Origin: Streptococcus sp. 116-D4
GTDB taxonomy: Bacteria; Bacillota; Bacilli; Lactobacillales; Streptococcaceae
Direction of reading: 5' to 3'
Assembly (NCBI RefSeq): GCF_009731465.1
Contig: NZ_AP021887.1
Coordinates: forward strand, 1,792,001-1,856,000
DNA length: 64,000 nt
This document shows, piece by piece, positions 45,137 to 55,314 of this stretch. A model generated the notes under the pieces. The model was not told where the DNA came from and did not search any database. It saw only the letters and a list, made by a program, of their open reading frames with translations. A program made the position numbers and the translations under genes. The number at the start of each line of letters is the position of its first letter. Position 1 is the first letter of the stretch.

Positions 45137-45967
45137 TTACTTGCTTTTTCGTAACAGTTTCATAAAAATAAACTGTCGGATAAATCCTGGACAAAGGGCG
45201 ACCACCATCTGAATGGCAACACTCTTGGCATACTCCATGTAAGAAATTTGCCCTCGCTCTAGCATGCGCTGACGAGCTTGACGATAGAGTTTGAGGTAAC
45301 GCAGTCCCCCACGACGCTCAAACATCCCTGCTCCGACACGAACCTTACACAAGATTTGATCCAGATTCCCAGTCTTAGCTCCTGCAGCAATCATATTGAG
45401 CCAGAGGAGGTCATCCTCCATATAAAGGCCATCTTCATAATTGCCTGCCTTGAGAACCATGTCCTTCTTGAACATGACAGTCATGTGGTTAAAGGCACTT
45501 CTCATCCTTTGATAAGCTACAATATCTGCATGTTGAGTCGGAACACGACGGTAAGAAACAATCTCATCAGGATTGTCAATAAACTCTGCAATATGTCCAC
45601 CTAATAGGTCGAGCTTGTCTTTCTCCATTAGCTGAACCTGTTGCTCAAAACGGTCTGGAACAGCTATATCATCTGTATCCATACGAGCGATGATAGCGTA
45701 CTGACACTGCAAAACACCGTATCGAAGAGCCAGACCCAGGCCTTGATTCTGCTCAAGAGGATAGCGTTTCACTGGAATATCAGACTCAGCTTCAAGCTGG
45801 TCTAAGACCTGATAGAGTTCAGGCGTCAAAGGTCCATCCTCGACCAGAACCAATTCGCTCGGTTTCAGGGTCTGATTTTGAACACTCTCAATAGCATCCT
45901 TTAAAAATATCGGATTTTCCTTGATATAGACCGACATCAATACGCTGATTTTTTGCTTTTCAGACAC
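45137..45967 (-). CDS. Family 2 glycosyltransferase
   Basis: This 276-residue GT2 enzyme starts at GTG 45967 with GGAGAAA upstream. The N-terminal MSVYIKENP, the LVEDGPLTPEL segment, and the DXD-like RMDTDD near residue 98 bind the nucleotide sugar and metal; the MEDDLLW motif follows near 185. There is no membrane anchor apart from a hydrophobic C-terminus. It probably acts with the neighbouring UDP-sugar dehydratase on a surface glycan. Confidence 0.88.
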   Translation of the reverse strand: MSEKQKISVLMSVYIKENPIFLKDAIESVQNQTLKPSELVLVEDGPLTPELYQVLDQLEAESDIPVKRYPLEQNQGLGLALRYGVLQCQYAIIARMDTDDIAVPDRFEQQVQLMEKDKLDLLGGHIAEFIDNPDEIVSYRRVPTQHADIVAYQRMRSAFNHMTVMFKKDMVLKAGNYEDGLYMEDDLLWLNMIAAGAKTGNLDQILCKVRVGAGMFERRGGLRYLKLYRQARQRMLERGQISYMEYAKSVAIQMVVALCPGFIRQFIFMKLLRKSK

Positions 45968-46121
45968 AGTTTTTCTCCAATGTATAGATTTCCTTCCACT
46001 ATTTTATCATAATTTTCAAGACTTTCCCATTTTTATCTTGAAAGCCCAAAACCTTACTTGACATTATAAGGAAAAAACCTTAAAATAAGCTGTTATTAAA
46101 ATCAGCTAGAAGAGGTATTAT

Positions 46122-47288
46122 ATGAAAAAGCAATCACTCTTTTTTATTCCAGGTATTATCCTGATCGGTGTTTCCTTGCGGACTCCTTTTACTGTTTTGC
46201 CCATTATTTTGGGAGATATTTCGCAAGGGCTGGGGGTAGAAGTTAGTTCACTCGGTGTTCTGACCAGCCTTCCTCTCCTCATGTTTACCCTCTTCTCACT
46301 CTTTTCTACCCGACTGGCTCAGAAAATCGGCTTGGAGCATCTCTTTACCTATAGCCTCTTCTTCTTGACTATCGGTTCTTTCATTCGACTAATCAATCTG
46401 CCCCTGCTCTATCTAGGAACCTTGATGGTTGGGGCAAGTATCGCAGTCATCAATGTTCTGCTTCCTAGTCTCATCCAAGCCAATCAACCAAAGAAGATTG
46501 GTTTTCTGACCACCTTATATGTAACGTCTATGGGGATTGCGACGGCTCTGGCCTCCTATCTAGCCGTGCCTATTACACAAGCCAGTTCTTGGAAAGGACT
46601 TATCATCCTCCTCACCCTGCTCTGTCTAGCAACTTTTTTGGTCTGGCTCCCAAATCACCGCTATAATCACAGACTGGCTCCGCAAACCAAACAAAAAAGC
46701 AAAGCAAAGGTCATGCGTAATAAACAGGTCTGGGCAGTGATTGTCTTTGCAGGTTTTCAATCCTTGCTCTTTTACACTGCTATGACTTGGTTACCTACCA
46801 TGGCCATTCACGCAGGTCTATCCAATCACGAAGCTGGCTTGCTGACTTCTATCTTCTCTCTGATTAGCATTCCTTTTTCAATGACCATCCCAAGCCTGAC
46901 AACCAGCTTATCTACTCGTAACCGTCAGCTCATGCTCACTCTGGTCTCACTGGCTGGTGTGATCGGTATTTCCATGCTCTTTTTCCCAATCGGTAATTTC
47001 TTTTACTGGCTTGCCATCCATCTCCTCATCGGAACCGCAACCAGCGCCCTCTTCCCTTATCTCATGGTCAATTTTTCACTCAAAACAAGCGCACCTGAAA
47101 AGACTGCCCAATTGTCTGGCTTATCTCAAACAGGAGGCTATATTCTAGCAGCCTTTGGACCGACTCTCTTTGGTTACAGTTTTGACCTTTTCCACTCTTG
47201 GGCACCAGCTGTAGCTGCTCTCTTACTCGTCGATATCCTGATGACTGTGGCCCTCTTTACAGTGGACAAAGCTGATAAAATCCTCTAA
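46122..47288 (+). CDS. MFS transporter, CynX/NimT type
   Basis: This 388-residue protein has about 12 helices. The opening LIGVSLRTPFTVLPIILGDI and the middle MTWLPTMAIHAGLS are typical of the CynX/NimT branch (cyanate or 2-nitroimidazole transporters). The substrate here is unknown. It is a single gene with an AGAGGT site and a terminator. Confidence 0.88.
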   Translation: MKKQSLFFIPGIILIGVSLRTPFTVLPIILGDISQGLGVEVSSLGVLTSLPLLMFTLFSLFSTRLAQKIGLEHLFTYSLFFLTIGSFIRLINLPLLYLGTLMVGASIAVINVLLPSLIQANQPKKIGFLTTLYVTSMGIATALASYLAVPITQASSWKGLIILLTLLCLATFLVWLPNHRYNHRLAPQTKQKSKAKVMRNKQVWAVIVFAGFQSLLFYTAMTWLPTMAIHAGLSNHEAGLLTSIFSLISIPFSMTIPSLTTSLSTRNRQLMLTLVSLAGVIGISMLFFPIGNFFYWLAIHLLIGTATSALFPYLMVNFSLKTSAPEKTAQLSGLSQTGGYILAAFGPTLFGYSFDLFHSWAPAVAALLLVDILMTVALFTVDKADKIL

Positions 47289-47289
47289 A

Positions 47290-47316
47290 CTTCTAGTTTT
47301 TACTAGGAGTTTTTTT
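47290..47316 (+). terminator. Terminator after the CynX-like gene
   Basis: CTTCTAGT / ACTAGGAG around TTTT (one G-T pair), then T7. Confidence 0.85.
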
Positions 47317-47342
47317 ATATATAAAATTTTTACACATTTCCC

Positions 47343-47371
47343 TTGACAGGGCTTTCTTTTAGATGTACAAT
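47343..47371 (+). promoter_or_regulatory. PadR operon promoter
   Basis: TTGACA (47343-47348), a 17-nt spacer and TACAAT (47366-47371). ATGT/ACAT-rich sequence follows (ATGTATATGTAG near 47364-47380 and TTATACAT near 47402), which resembles PadR operators and suggests self-regulation. Confidence 0.75.
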
Positions 47372-47427
47372 GTATATGTAGAAAAAATATATATAAAAAT
47401 CTTATACATTAGAAAAGGAGGTTTCCC

Positions 47428-47754
47428 ATGTACTTTCCAACATCCTCTGCCTTGATTGAATTTCTCATCTTGGCTGTACTGGAGCAGGGTGATTCTTATG
47501 GTTATGAGATTAGCCAGACCATTAAGCTGATCGCTAATATCAAAGAATCTACGCTCTATCCTATCTTAAAAAAATTGGAAGGCAATAGCTTTCTGACAAC
47601 CTATTCTAGAGAGTTCCAAGGTCGCATGCGCAAATACTACTCCTTGACAGATCGTGGTGTGGAGCAGCTCTTGACCCTAAAAGATGAATGGACACTCTAT
47701 ACAGACACTATCAATGGCATCATAGAAGGGAGTATCCGCCATGACAAGAACTGA
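47428..47754 (+). CDS. PadR-family regulator
   Basis: This 108-residue winged-helix regulator begins with FLILAVLEQGDSYGYEISQ and has LYPILKKLEGNSFL and RKYYSLTDRG, all PadR signatures. It overlaps the next gene by 14 nt. PadR genes joined to DUF1700 and DUF4097 genes usually control envelope-stress modules. Confidence 0.93.
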   Translation: MYFPTSSALIEFLILAVLEQGDSYGYEISQTIKLIANIKESTLYPILKKLEGNSFLTTYSREFQGRMRKYYSLTDRGVEQLLTLKDEWTLYTDTINGIIEGSIRHDKN

Positions 47755-48334
47755 ATACCTGACTCAGCTAGAACTCTATCTCAAAAAACTGCCTCAGGCT
47801 GACCAAATTGAAGCCATGGACTATTTCAGAGAACTCTTTGACGATGCCGGAGTCGAAGGAGAAGAAGAACTCATCGCTAGCTTGGGAACTCCCAAAGAAG
47901 CGGCCCACGAAGTTCTCTCCAATCTTCTCGATAAAAAAATAAATGAGGCACCCGCTCAAAAAAATAATCGACAAATTTTGCATATCGCCTTGTTAGCCCT
48001 CCTTGCTGCACCCATCGGTATTCCTCTGGGAATCGCCATCCTCACGGCCCTGTTCGCAATCCTTGTGGCTGCTTTGACTGTCATTCTGGCTTTCTTTGCA
48101 GTTTCCATATTGGGTATCATCGGCGGATTCCTATTTTTAGTTGAAAGTTTCACTGTCTTAGCCCAAGCTAAATCAGCCTTTATCTTGATTTTTGGTTCTG
48201 GTTTACTGGCTATCGGTGCTTCTTCACTAGTCTTACTAGGTATTTCCTATGTAGCCCGCTTCTTCGGCCTACTCATTGTTCGCCTGGTGCAATTTGTTCT
48301 CAAAAAAGGAAAGAGAGGTGATCATCATGCATAA
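47741..48334 (+). CDS. DUF1700 (HAAS) membrane protein
   Basis: This 197-residue protein has an N-terminal HAAS domain (about 1-65; TRTEYLTQLELYLKKLP and ELIASLGTPKEAA) and about four membrane helices. HAAS proteins are encoded beside PadR regulators and may work as their membrane sensor or anti-regulator. It overlaps the DUF4097 gene by 8 nt. Confidence 0.88.
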   Translation: MTRTEYLTQLELYLKKLPQADQIEAMDYFRELFDDAGVEGEEELIASLGTPKEAAHEVLSNLLDKKINEAPAQKNNRQILHIALLALLAAPIGIPLGIAILTALFAILVAALTVILAFFAVSILGIIGGFLFLVESFTVLAQAKSAFILIFGSGLLAIGASSLVLLGISYVARFFGLLIVRLVQFVLKKGKRGDHHA

Positions 48335-49241
48335 ATGGACAAGAGGATTTCTCATTTTTGGTGTGGTGACTACTGTTGTCGGCTTTATCCTGCTCTTTGT
48401 AGGTATCCAATCTGACGGAATTAAGAGTCTACTTGCCATGTCTAAGGAACCTGTCTATGATAGTCGGATGGAAGAGCTGACCTTTGGCAAGGAAGTCGAA
48501 AACCTAGAGATTACTCTCCATCAACACGCACTGACCATCACAGACTCTTTCGATGATCAAATCCACATTTCTTACCATCCATCTATTTCTGCTAACCATG
48601 ATGTTATCACAAATCAGAACGATAAAACGCTGAGCCTAACGGATAAGAAACTGTCTGAAACTCCATTTCTTTCTTCTGGAATTGGCGGGATTCTCCATAT
48701 CGCAAGCAGCTACTCTCGTCGTTTTGAAGAAGTTATTCTACAAGTTCCAAAAGGAAGAACTCTAAAAGGAATCAACGTGTCAGCCAATCGTGGACAAACC
48801 AGTATCACTAATGCTAGTCTTGAAAATGCGACCATCAATACCAATAATGGCTATCTCCTCCGAATTGAAGGAAGTCGTATCAAAAATAGTAAACTCACAA
48901 CCCCTAATATCATTAATATCTTTGATACAGACCTTACAGATAGTCAGCTAGAGTCAACAGAGAATCACTTCCACGCTGAAAATATCCAAGTACATGGTAA
49001 GGTTGAACTAACTTCTAAAAATGAACTCAGCATCACATTAACTCAAAAAGAAAGCCAAGAAATCAACTTAGACCTATCAAGTCACTATGGTCCTATTTAT
49101 CAGTTATCAAGAGATGAGAGTCAACATCACCCAAACGAATTAAGCAACCCTTACAAAACTGAAAAAACCGATGTAAAAGGTCAACTCATAGCTAGGGCTG
49201 AAGATTATATTAGTCTTGAAACTACAGCCAACAGACCTTAA
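48327..49241 (+). CDS. DUF4097 surface protein (LiaX-like)
   Basis: This 304-residue protein starts at the ATG at 48327 (MHKWTRGFLIFGVV), with GAGAGGTG upstream. One N-terminal helix (about 5-27) anchors an extracellular beta-helix type domain with repeated turns (INVSANRGQTSITNASLENA, ATINTNNGYLLRIEGS). DUF4097 domains appear in LiaX-like and PspC/PadR-linked envelope proteins. It belongs to the PadR operon. Confidence 0.82.
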   Translation: MHKWTRGFLIFGVVTTVVGFILLFVGIQSDGIKSLLAMSKEPVYDSRMEELTFGKEVENLEITLHQHALTITDSFDDQIHISYHPSISANHDVITNQNDKTLSLTDKKLSETPFLSSGIGGILHIASSYSRRFEEVILQVPKGRTLKGINVSANRGQTSITNASLENATINTNNGYLLRIEGSRIKNSKLTTPNIINIFDTDLTDSQLESTENHFHAENIQVHGKVELTSKNELSITLTQKESQEINLDLSSHYGPIYQLSRDESQHHPNELSNPYKTEKTDVKGQLIARAEDYISLETTANRP

Positions 49242-49298
49242 CAAATCTACTTATATCTACCAAAATGATGTATATACAACTAAAAAGGAGGTTCTACC

Positions 49299-50372
49299 AT
49301 GAAACAAGAATGGTTTGAAAGTAATGATTTTGTAAAAACAACAAGCAAGAACAAGCCTGAAGAGCAAGCTCAAGAGGTTGCAGACAAGGCTGAAGAAACG
49401 ATAGCCGATCTCGATACACCAATTGAAAAAAATACTCAAGTAGAGGAGGACGTCTCTCAAGCTGAAGTCGAACTGGAAAGCCAGCAAGAGGAGAAAGAGG
49501 AGAAAATTGAAGCTCCTGAAGACAGTGAAGCGAGAACAGAAATAGAAGAAAAGAAAGCATTAGATTCTACTGAAGAAGAGCAAGATCTTTCTGGGGAAAC
49601 AGAAAAAGTCACTATAGCTGAAGAAAGCCAAGAAGCTCTTCCTCAGCAAAAAACAACCACGAAAGAGCTCCTTCTTATCAGCAAATCCTTAGAAAGTCCT
49701 TATATACCCGACCAAGCTCCAAAATCTACGGACAGATGGAAAGAGCAAGTGCTTGATTTTTGGTCTTGGCTAGTGGAAGCGATCAAATCTCCTACAAGCA
49801 AGCTTGAAACAAGTAGCAAACATAGTTACACGGCCTTTATCTTGCTCATTCTATTTTCTTCATCCTCCTTTTTCTTTAGTATCTACCACATCAAACAAGC
49901 CTACTATGGGCATATAGCGACTATGCATAATCACTTCCCTGAACAATTTGCTTCATTAAATCTCTTTTCGATTATCTCTATCCTAGTAGCAACAACACTC
50001 TTCCTCTTTTCATTCCTACTTGGTAGCTTTGTTGTGAGACGATTTATCCACCAAGAAACTGACTGGACGCTAGAAAAGGTTCTCCAACAATATAGTCAAC
50101 TCTTGGCAATTCCAATCTTCCTCACTGCTATTGCTAGTTTCTTTGCCTTCTTTGACAGCCTACGATTTACAGCCCTCTTGTGTGTGATAAGCATTGGAAT
50201 CATTCTACTTGCTAGCCTCCATATCATTACAAGACCTAGTCAAGCAAGTGAAACCGACTCCTTCTATCAATTATTCTTATCTGTCCTTGTGAACGGAGTT
50301 ATTATCCTCCTCTTCTTTGTAGCCGAAGTCGCACTGATTGGAGATTATCTTCGTATCTTGGCCTTTCTTTAA
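49299..50372 (+). CDS. Acidic-repeat membrane protein, unknown
   Basis: This is a 357-residue protein. The first ~150 residues are strongly acidic and Glu/Gln-rich, probably disordered or coiled-coil (QEEKEEKIEAPEDSEARTEI). From about 175 to 355 there are five membrane helices of a Yip1/DUF-type module. It has an AAGGAGG site 58 nt after the DUF4097 gene, so it may be the last gene of the PadR operon. The function is unknown. Confidence 0.75.
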   Translation: MKQEWFESNDFVKTTSKNKPEEQAQEVADKAEETIADLDTPIEKNTQVEEDVSQAEVELESQQEEKEEKIEAPEDSEARTEIEEKKALDSTEEEQDLSGETEKVTIAEESQEALPQQKTTTKELLLISKSLESPYIPDQAPKSTDRWKEQVLDFWSWLVEAIKSPTSKLETSSKHSYTAFILLILFSSSSFFFSIYHIKQAYYGHIATMHNHFPEQFASLNLFSIISILVATTLFLFSFLLGSFVVRRFIHQETDWTLEKVLQQYSQLLAIPIFLTAIASFFAFFDSLRFTALLCVISIGIILLASLHIITRPSQASETDSFYQLFLSVLVNGVIILLFFVAEVALIGDYLRILAFL

Positions 50373-50377
50373 GATTC

Positions 50378-50406
50378 AATCCTGTCTTTCATGGCAGGAT
50401 TTTTTC
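50378..50406 (+). terminator. Terminator after the acidic membrane protein gene
   Basis: AATCCTG / CAGGATT stem followed by T6, 6 nt past the stop. Confidence 0.85.
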
Positions 50407-50443
50407 TATACCAAAAAAGCAAGTCGATTGACCTGCTTCTGTT

Positions 50444-51304
50444 TTACTTTTCTTGTGCTAATGATTTAAAATCTTTGTCTAAGATAGGTTGTACTTCTAA
50501 TTGATTGGCGTCTAGTTGGTGGTAAGATGCTGATGGTAGTGACTCTAGGAATTTTGCATAGTCCAAGCGGGCAATGGCTTCATAGTCTTCTGGTTTAGAG
50601 CCGTCTCCTGTGATTTGAACCAAGTCAATCTCCCACTGGACTTCCTTATCCAGCAATTGCTCCATATAGGCTGCAGGAACAAATGGTTCTCTCGGTAAAA
50701 CAGTCTTGACTCCTTGAGCCAGATGGTAAACACCGTGCACTTTGTCTTCTCCATCCTGATAGAAGGAAACTCTTGCAAAGTAGGCGTCTGTCTCTTGAAC
50801 CGCACGTACACGCGCTTCAAACTGTACCAAACCATCTTCCCCTAAAAAGCTTTTCAAATCCTCATGACTAAAGAAAACAGGATTAAAAATTCCTTGGCAA
50901 ATCGTAAAACGGGCTGCAGTGTCTGCTAGATGGGCTTGAATACTTGCTCGGAAATAAGCTTTAAAATCAAAACCATCTAGTCCCTCAATCTCAGTTCCTG
51001 TATAAGCAAGTAGGGCATCTAAAAATGACTTGATGATTTCCCAGTCTGTCTTCGTTAGTAGATCAGGAAGATCGACACGATATGCCTTTTGATCATCAGC
51101 ATAACTGACTTTAAAAAGAAATTGTGATTGCCCCACTATCGCACACTCGATATACTCAAGACGATTAAGAGGCTGACGGAGATAGACTGCATCATAACTA
51201 TGCGACTCCAAACCATCTAGCAAGGCCAAGATAGACTTGGCAGTCAAAATTTCCTGTTCTCCTAAAATGCTCTGTTTATTTGGAATAAAAAATGTTTTCG
51301 TCAT
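50444..51304 (-). CDS. Conserved streptococcal protein, possibly DUF4299
   Basis: This 286-residue soluble protein starts at the ATG at 51304 (MTKTFFIPNKQSI) with AAAGGAGT upstream; a longer frame has no ribosome site. There are no membrane helices or known catalytic motifs. Length and start remind me of the DUF4299 family, but I am not sure. It stands alone beside a BOX element. Confidence 0.7.
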   Translation of the reverse strand: MTKTFFIPNKQSILGEQEILTAKSILALLDGLESHSYDAVYLRQPLNRLEYIECAIVGQSQFLFKVSYADDQKAYRVDLPDLLTKTDWEIIKSFLDALLAYTGTEIEGLDGFDFKAYFRASIQAHLADTAARFTICQGIFNPVFFSHEDLKSFLGEDGLVQFEARVRAVQETDAYFARVSFYQDGEDKVHGVYHLAQGVKTVLPREPFVPAAYMEQLLDKEVQWEIDLVQITGDGSKPEDYEAIARLDYAKFLESLPSASYHQLDANQLEVQPILDKDFKSLAQEK

Positions 51305-51421
51305 AACTGGACTCCTTTGAAATCGTTTACATATAGTATACCCTATTTTCCTGAAAGATACAGAAACAAACTTTAGATTTTTGAGTAAAAAGCATAGAAA
51401 AACAGCCCCTGAGGACTGTTT

Positions 51422-51534
51422 ATACTCTTCGAAAATCTCTTCAAACCACGTCAGCTTTATCCCCAACCTCAAAACACTGTTTTGAGCAACCTGCGGCTAG
51501 CTTCCTAGTTTGCTCTTTGATTTTCATTGAGTAT
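51422..51534 (+). repeat. BOX element (shortened boxA-boxC)
   Basis: ATACTCTTCGAAAATCTC and CCACGTCAGCTT at the left, then CAACCTCAAAACACTG and GCGGCTAGCTTCCTAG to TTTTCATTGAGTAT. Part of boxA and most of boxB are missing. It lies between the unknown gene and the end of trhO. Confidence 0.88.
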
Positions 51535-51539
51535 TAATC

Positions 51540-52526
51540 TTATACAGTAGCTGCTTGATCCAAGCTTTCACCGATAGCGGCTAGGCGCTCGATCACTTCA
51601 GCTTGTGTCAATTCATTTTCTGAAACATAGCGGTTACGTGGGTGAACACGGCACTCGTGTGAGCATCCACGAAGGTACTTGTCTTCATTTTCTTCTGATG
51701 ACAAGATACGACGGTTACAGAATGGATTTCCACAGTTGACATAACGTTCACATGGTGTTCCATCAAACCAGTCTTTCCCTACGATAGTTGGATTGACATG
51801 GTTGACATCTACGGCGATACGCTCGTCAAATACGTACATTTTCCCATCCCAAAGTTCACCTTGAACTTCTGGGTCTTTACCGTAAGTTGCGATTCCTCCG
51901 TGCAATTGACCAACATCTTTGTAGCCTTCACGGACCATCCAGCCTGAGAATTTCTCACAGCGAACACCACCTGTACAGTAAACTACGACACGCTTGTCCA
52001 TGAATTTTTCTTTGTTGTCACGAACCCATTGTGGCAACTCACGGAAGTTGCGGATATCTGGGCGGATAGCCCCACGGAAGTGTCCGAGGTCGTACTCATA
52101 ATCGTTACGTGTGTCAAGGACAACGGTATCTTCGTCAAGAAGGGCTTCTTTGAACTCTTTTGGAGACAAGTAAGCACCTGTTGTTTCAAGTGGGTTGATG
52201 TCGTTATCAAAGTCGTTGTCTTCCAAACCAAGGTGGACAATTTCTTTCTTGTAGCGAACAAACATCTTCTTGAAGGCTTGTTCACTTTCTTCGTCAATCT
52301 TGAACCAGAGGTCTTCCATGCCTGGGAGGCTGTGAACGTAGTCCATGTATTTTTGAGTTGTTTCGTAGTCACCTGAAACGGTTCCGTTAATTCCCTCGTC
52401 AGCGACTAGGATACGGCCTTTAAGGCCGATTGATTTACAAAAAGCCAAGTGGTCTGCAGCAAATTGCTCTGCATTTTCAATTGGAGTATAAAGGTAGTAA
52501 AGTAAGACACGAATATCTTTTGCCAT
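51540..52526 (-). CDS. trhO: tRNA uridine(34) hydroxylase TrhO (rhodanese family)
   Basis: This 328-residue protein starts at the ATG at 52526 ([13 protein letters not shown]). The rhodanese domain (about 125-220) has the active-site loop [11 protein letters not shown]-terminal Cys-rich part ([21 protein letters not shown]) follows, as in TrhO/YceA. TrhO makes 5-hydroxyuridine at tRNA position 34. It is a single gene. Confidence 0.92.
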   Translation of the reverse strand: MAKDIRVLLYYLYTPIENAEQFAADHLAFCKSIGLKGRILVADEGINGTVSGDYETTQKYMDYVHSLPGMEDLWFKIDEESEQAFKKMFVRYKKEIVHLGLEDNDFDNDINPLETTGAYLSPKEFKEALLDEDTVVLDTRNDYEYDLGHFRGAIRPDIRNFRELPQWVRDNKEKFMDKRVVVYCTGGVRCEKFSGWMVREGYKDVGQLHGGIATYGKDPEVQGELWDGKMYVFDERIAVDVNHVNPTIVGKDWFDGTPCERYVNCGNPFCNRRILSSEENEDKYLRGCSHECRVHPRNRYVSENELTQAEVIERLAAIGESLDQAATV

Positions 52527-52704
52527 AAGATTTGTTCTCTTTTCTATTCTTAAATTTTCAGAATTTTTCATCTAACTATACTAGTATACCTGCTTGAGAA
52601 AACGAATGCAATTTATTTGACTGGAAATTGTAGAGGGTTCTCGAAATTTCCTGAATGGTTAAAATAAGGATAAGAGAAAACATGGATATCTATATCCTTG
52701 TGCC

Positions 52705-52750
52705 AAAAAATCACTGCCTCCCCCAGATAAGTCTGAGGAAAACAGTGATT
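52705..52750 (-). terminator. Terminator after ngtS
   Basis: On the minus strand AATCACTG / CAGTGATT closes a longer loop with an inner CCTC/GAGG pairing, followed by TTTTTTGG. Confidence 0.8.
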
Positions 52751-52793
52751 CAGTTTTTAGGAGTTAGGAATGAATACACGAAATCAATTGATC

Positions 52794-54275
52794 TTATGAT
52801 TTTTTGTTTTTCAAGAATTCATCGTATTGTTTTTGCATTTCATCCAATACTTTTTGGTAAGCACCTTCAGATTTCAATTTTTCCATCAATTCTGGAATAG
52901 CTTTGTCTGGGTCTACAGTACCAGTGTTGATAGCTGTATCGAATTGTTGCATTGTGTTAGAGATAGCTGAGATTTCAGATTTCACACTGTCAGTGTTAAA
53001 GATGAATCCAAGCGCTGGAGATTCTTTAGCTTCTGCCAATTGTTTCTTAGAATCTTCGATTTGTTGGTCTGTAACGTTTTCGTTGATGTAAAGGATCCAG
53101 TTGTTACCAGTGTTCCATCCACCCATGTGAGTGTTTCCTTTGTATCCTTCAAGGACGCGAACACGGTTTTCTTTACCTTCAATTTTCTCCCAGTTCTTGC
53201 CTTCTGGACCATAAACAAGACCGTTCAAGAGTTCTGCGTTCGTGTTCAAGAGGTTCAACACTTCCATTGATTTTTCTTTGTTCTTAGAGTTGTTTGAGAT
53301 AACAAAGTTAGCAACTTGTGTTGTTTGGTTTTTCTTGATGAAGTTAGTGATTGGTTTGATTTGGATATCTTTATTAGCAACACGTGAGAGCAAGCTGTTA
53401 CCGTAGTCAGCTGGTCCTACTGTTTCTTCACGAACGAACCAAGTATCTTGTTGAAGGTCAAATGAAGTATCGCTGGTTGCTACGTCTTTTGGAATGTATC
53501 CTTCTTCATAGAATTTGTGAAGAGTCTTCAAGTGTTCTTTGAAACGAGGTACTTCGTAACGGTTTACGATCTTAGTAGTGTCCCCTTCAAGGTCGATAAC
53601 GAATGGAAGTCCATTTGGAACTGGATAGTCAAAGTTATCAGATGGGATGAAGTTCTTAGTAACCGCAAATGGCACTACATCTGGAGCTTTTTCTTTGATT
53701 TGTTTCAAGACTGGTTCAAGTGTTTCGTATGAAGTGACACCTGAAATATCGATACCGTATTTAGCAAGAAGAGTTCCGTTGAAGGCAAAGTTTTGAGATG
53801 ATGCAACGTTGGCTGCAACTGGAACTGCGTAAATTTTACCATTAATGCTGTTACCTTTGATGTAAGCTGGGTCAAGTGCTTTGTAAAGCTCTGCCCCTTC
53901 TTTCTTATACAAATCAGTCAAGTCAGCATAGGCACCTTTTTGAGCATTTACAACATAGTTATCTGCAAATGCGATATCATAGTTTTCACCTGATGATGTG
54001 ATAACTGACATTTTCTTACCGTAGTCACCCCATCCAAGATATTGGATATCCAATTTAGCACCAACTTTTTCACCGATGATTTTGTTAGCAGTTTCTAGCA
54101 ATTCATCCAAGTTATCTGGTTTGTCACCGATTTGGTACATTTTGATAACAGTTTGTTCACCTGAAGCTGAGTCAGCAGCTTTCTTGTTACCTGAAAGGTT
54201 TCCACAAGCAGCGAGACCAGCAGCCAAAGCGACTACACTAGCAGATGCAAAAGCATATTTTTTCCAGTTTTTCAT
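52794..54275 (-). CDS. ngtS: N-glycan-binding lipoprotein NgtS
   Basis: This 493-residue solute-binding protein (SBP_bac_1 type, long form) starts at the ATG at 54275. Lipobox LAAC gives Cys24. The mature part has the usual two-lobe pattern (DNLDELLETANKIIGEKVGA, WGDYGKKMSVITSSG). By gene order with two permeases and glycosidases it matches the pneumococcal NgtS, which takes up complex N-glycan pieces released by host glycoprotein cleavage. No ATPase gene is present; a shared ATPase (MsmK-type) would serve. Confidence 0.88.
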   Translation of the reverse strand: MKNWKKYAFASASVVALAAGLAACGNLSGNKKAADSASGEQTVIKMYQIGDKPDNLDELLETANKIIGEKVGAKLDIQYLGWGDYGKKMSVITSSGENYDIAFADNYVVNAQKGAYADLTDLYKKEGAELYKALDPAYIKGNSINGKIYAVPVAANVASSQNFAFNGTLLAKYGIDISGVTSYETLEPVLKQIKEKAPDVVPFAVTKNFIPSDNFDYPVPNGLPFVIDLEGDTTKIVNRYEVPRFKEHLKTLHKFYEEGYIPKDVATSDTSFDLQQDTWFVREETVGPADYGNSLLSRVANKDIQIKPITNFIKKNQTTQVANFVISNNSKNKEKSMEVLNLLNTNAELLNGLVYGPEGKNWEKIEGKENRVRVLEGYKGNTHMGGWNTGNNWILYINENVTDQQIEDSKKQLAEAKESPALGFIFNTDSVKSEISAISNTMQQFDTAINTGTVDPDKAIPELMEKLKSEGAYQKVLDEMQKQYDEFLKNKKS

Positions 54276-54377
54276 GACAAAAACTCCTTTTTTTATTTTT
54301 AAACTTATAAACAATGTAATGATCTTAACTTCACACAAGGGAAGTTTGGAAATGAGAAATGTTCTTCTCAATAAGCA

Positions 54378-55301
54378 CTATTCTTTCACACCACCGATAG
54401 TCAAACCTTTTACAAAGTAGCGTTGGAAGAATGGATACAAAATCGCGATTGGAAGGGTTGCGACCACAACCATGGCCATACGTCCTGTTTCTTTTGGTAG
54501 AGCAACTCCCAGTTGACCAGATAGGCCGACTGCTTTAGCGATGTAGTCCATATTTTGCTGGATTTGCATGAGCAAATATTGCAATGGATACAAGTTGTCA
54601 CTCTTGATGTAAAGAAGGGCGTTGAACCAGTCGTTCCAGAAACCAAGAGCTGTCAAGAGCGTGATGGTTGCGATACCTGGTAGTGACAATGGCAAACAGA
54701 TTTGGAAGAAGATCCGGGCCTCACTAGCACCATCGATACGAGCGGATTCTAGAATGGCTTCTGGAATGGTCTTCTTGAAGAAGGAACGCATCAAGATGAT
54801 ATTAAATGGTGAGAGAAGCATTGGAACAATCAAGGCCCAAACTGTATCACCAAGTTGAAGCAAACGAGTGACCACGATATAGCCTGGTACCAAACCAGCG
54901 TTGAACAACATACTAAGAAGGGCAAAGATTGTAAAGAATCTGCGATATTTAAAGGTTGTCCGTGAGATGGCGTAGGCATAGGTTGTTGTGATAAAAACGT
55001 TTGTGATCGTTCCCACCACTGTTACAAAGACTGAGATGAAGAGGGCTTGGAGGATTTTATCCTTAAACTGTGCCAAAAATTCAAAACCGTCTAAGCCAAA
55101 TTGGGATGGGAAGAAGCTATATCCATTTTGGAGAATACTCTTTTCATCTGTCACCGAAATAATGATAACGAAGATAAAGGGCAAGATACAAGAAAGAGCA
55201 ATCAAACCTGAGATGATACTAAAGAAGATATCCGCCTTCTTACTAAAGGAGTGAATGCCGACATTATCGATTTTTTCTTTTTTAATTTTCTTTTCTGCCA
55301 T
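54378..55301 (-). CDS. ngtP2: N-glycan ABC transporter permease NgtP2
   Basis: This 307-residue permease starts at the ATG at 55301 (MAEKKIKKEKIDNVG) with AAAGGAGGAG upstream. It has six helices and the EAA motif ESARIDGASEARIFFQICLP near residue 205. It belongs to the carbohydrate uptake (CUT1, LplC-like) class. Its ribosome site lies at the end of ngtP1. Confidence 0.9.
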   Translation of the reverse strand: MAEKKIKKEKIDNVGIHSFSKKADIFFSIISGLIALSCILPFIFVIIISVTDEKSILQNGYSFFPSQFGLDGFEFLAQFKDKILQALFISVFVTVVGTITNVFITTTYAYAISRTTFKYRRFFTIFALLSMLFNAGLVPGYIVVTRLLQLGDTVWALIVPMLLSPFNIILMRSFFKKTIPEAILESARIDGASEARIFFQICLPLSLPGIATITLLTALGFWNDWFNALLYIKSDNLYPLQYLLMQIQQNMDYIAKAVGLSGQLGVALPKETGRMAMVVVATLPIAILYPFFQRYFVKGLTIGGVKE

Positions 55302-55314
55302 ATTCTCCTCCTTT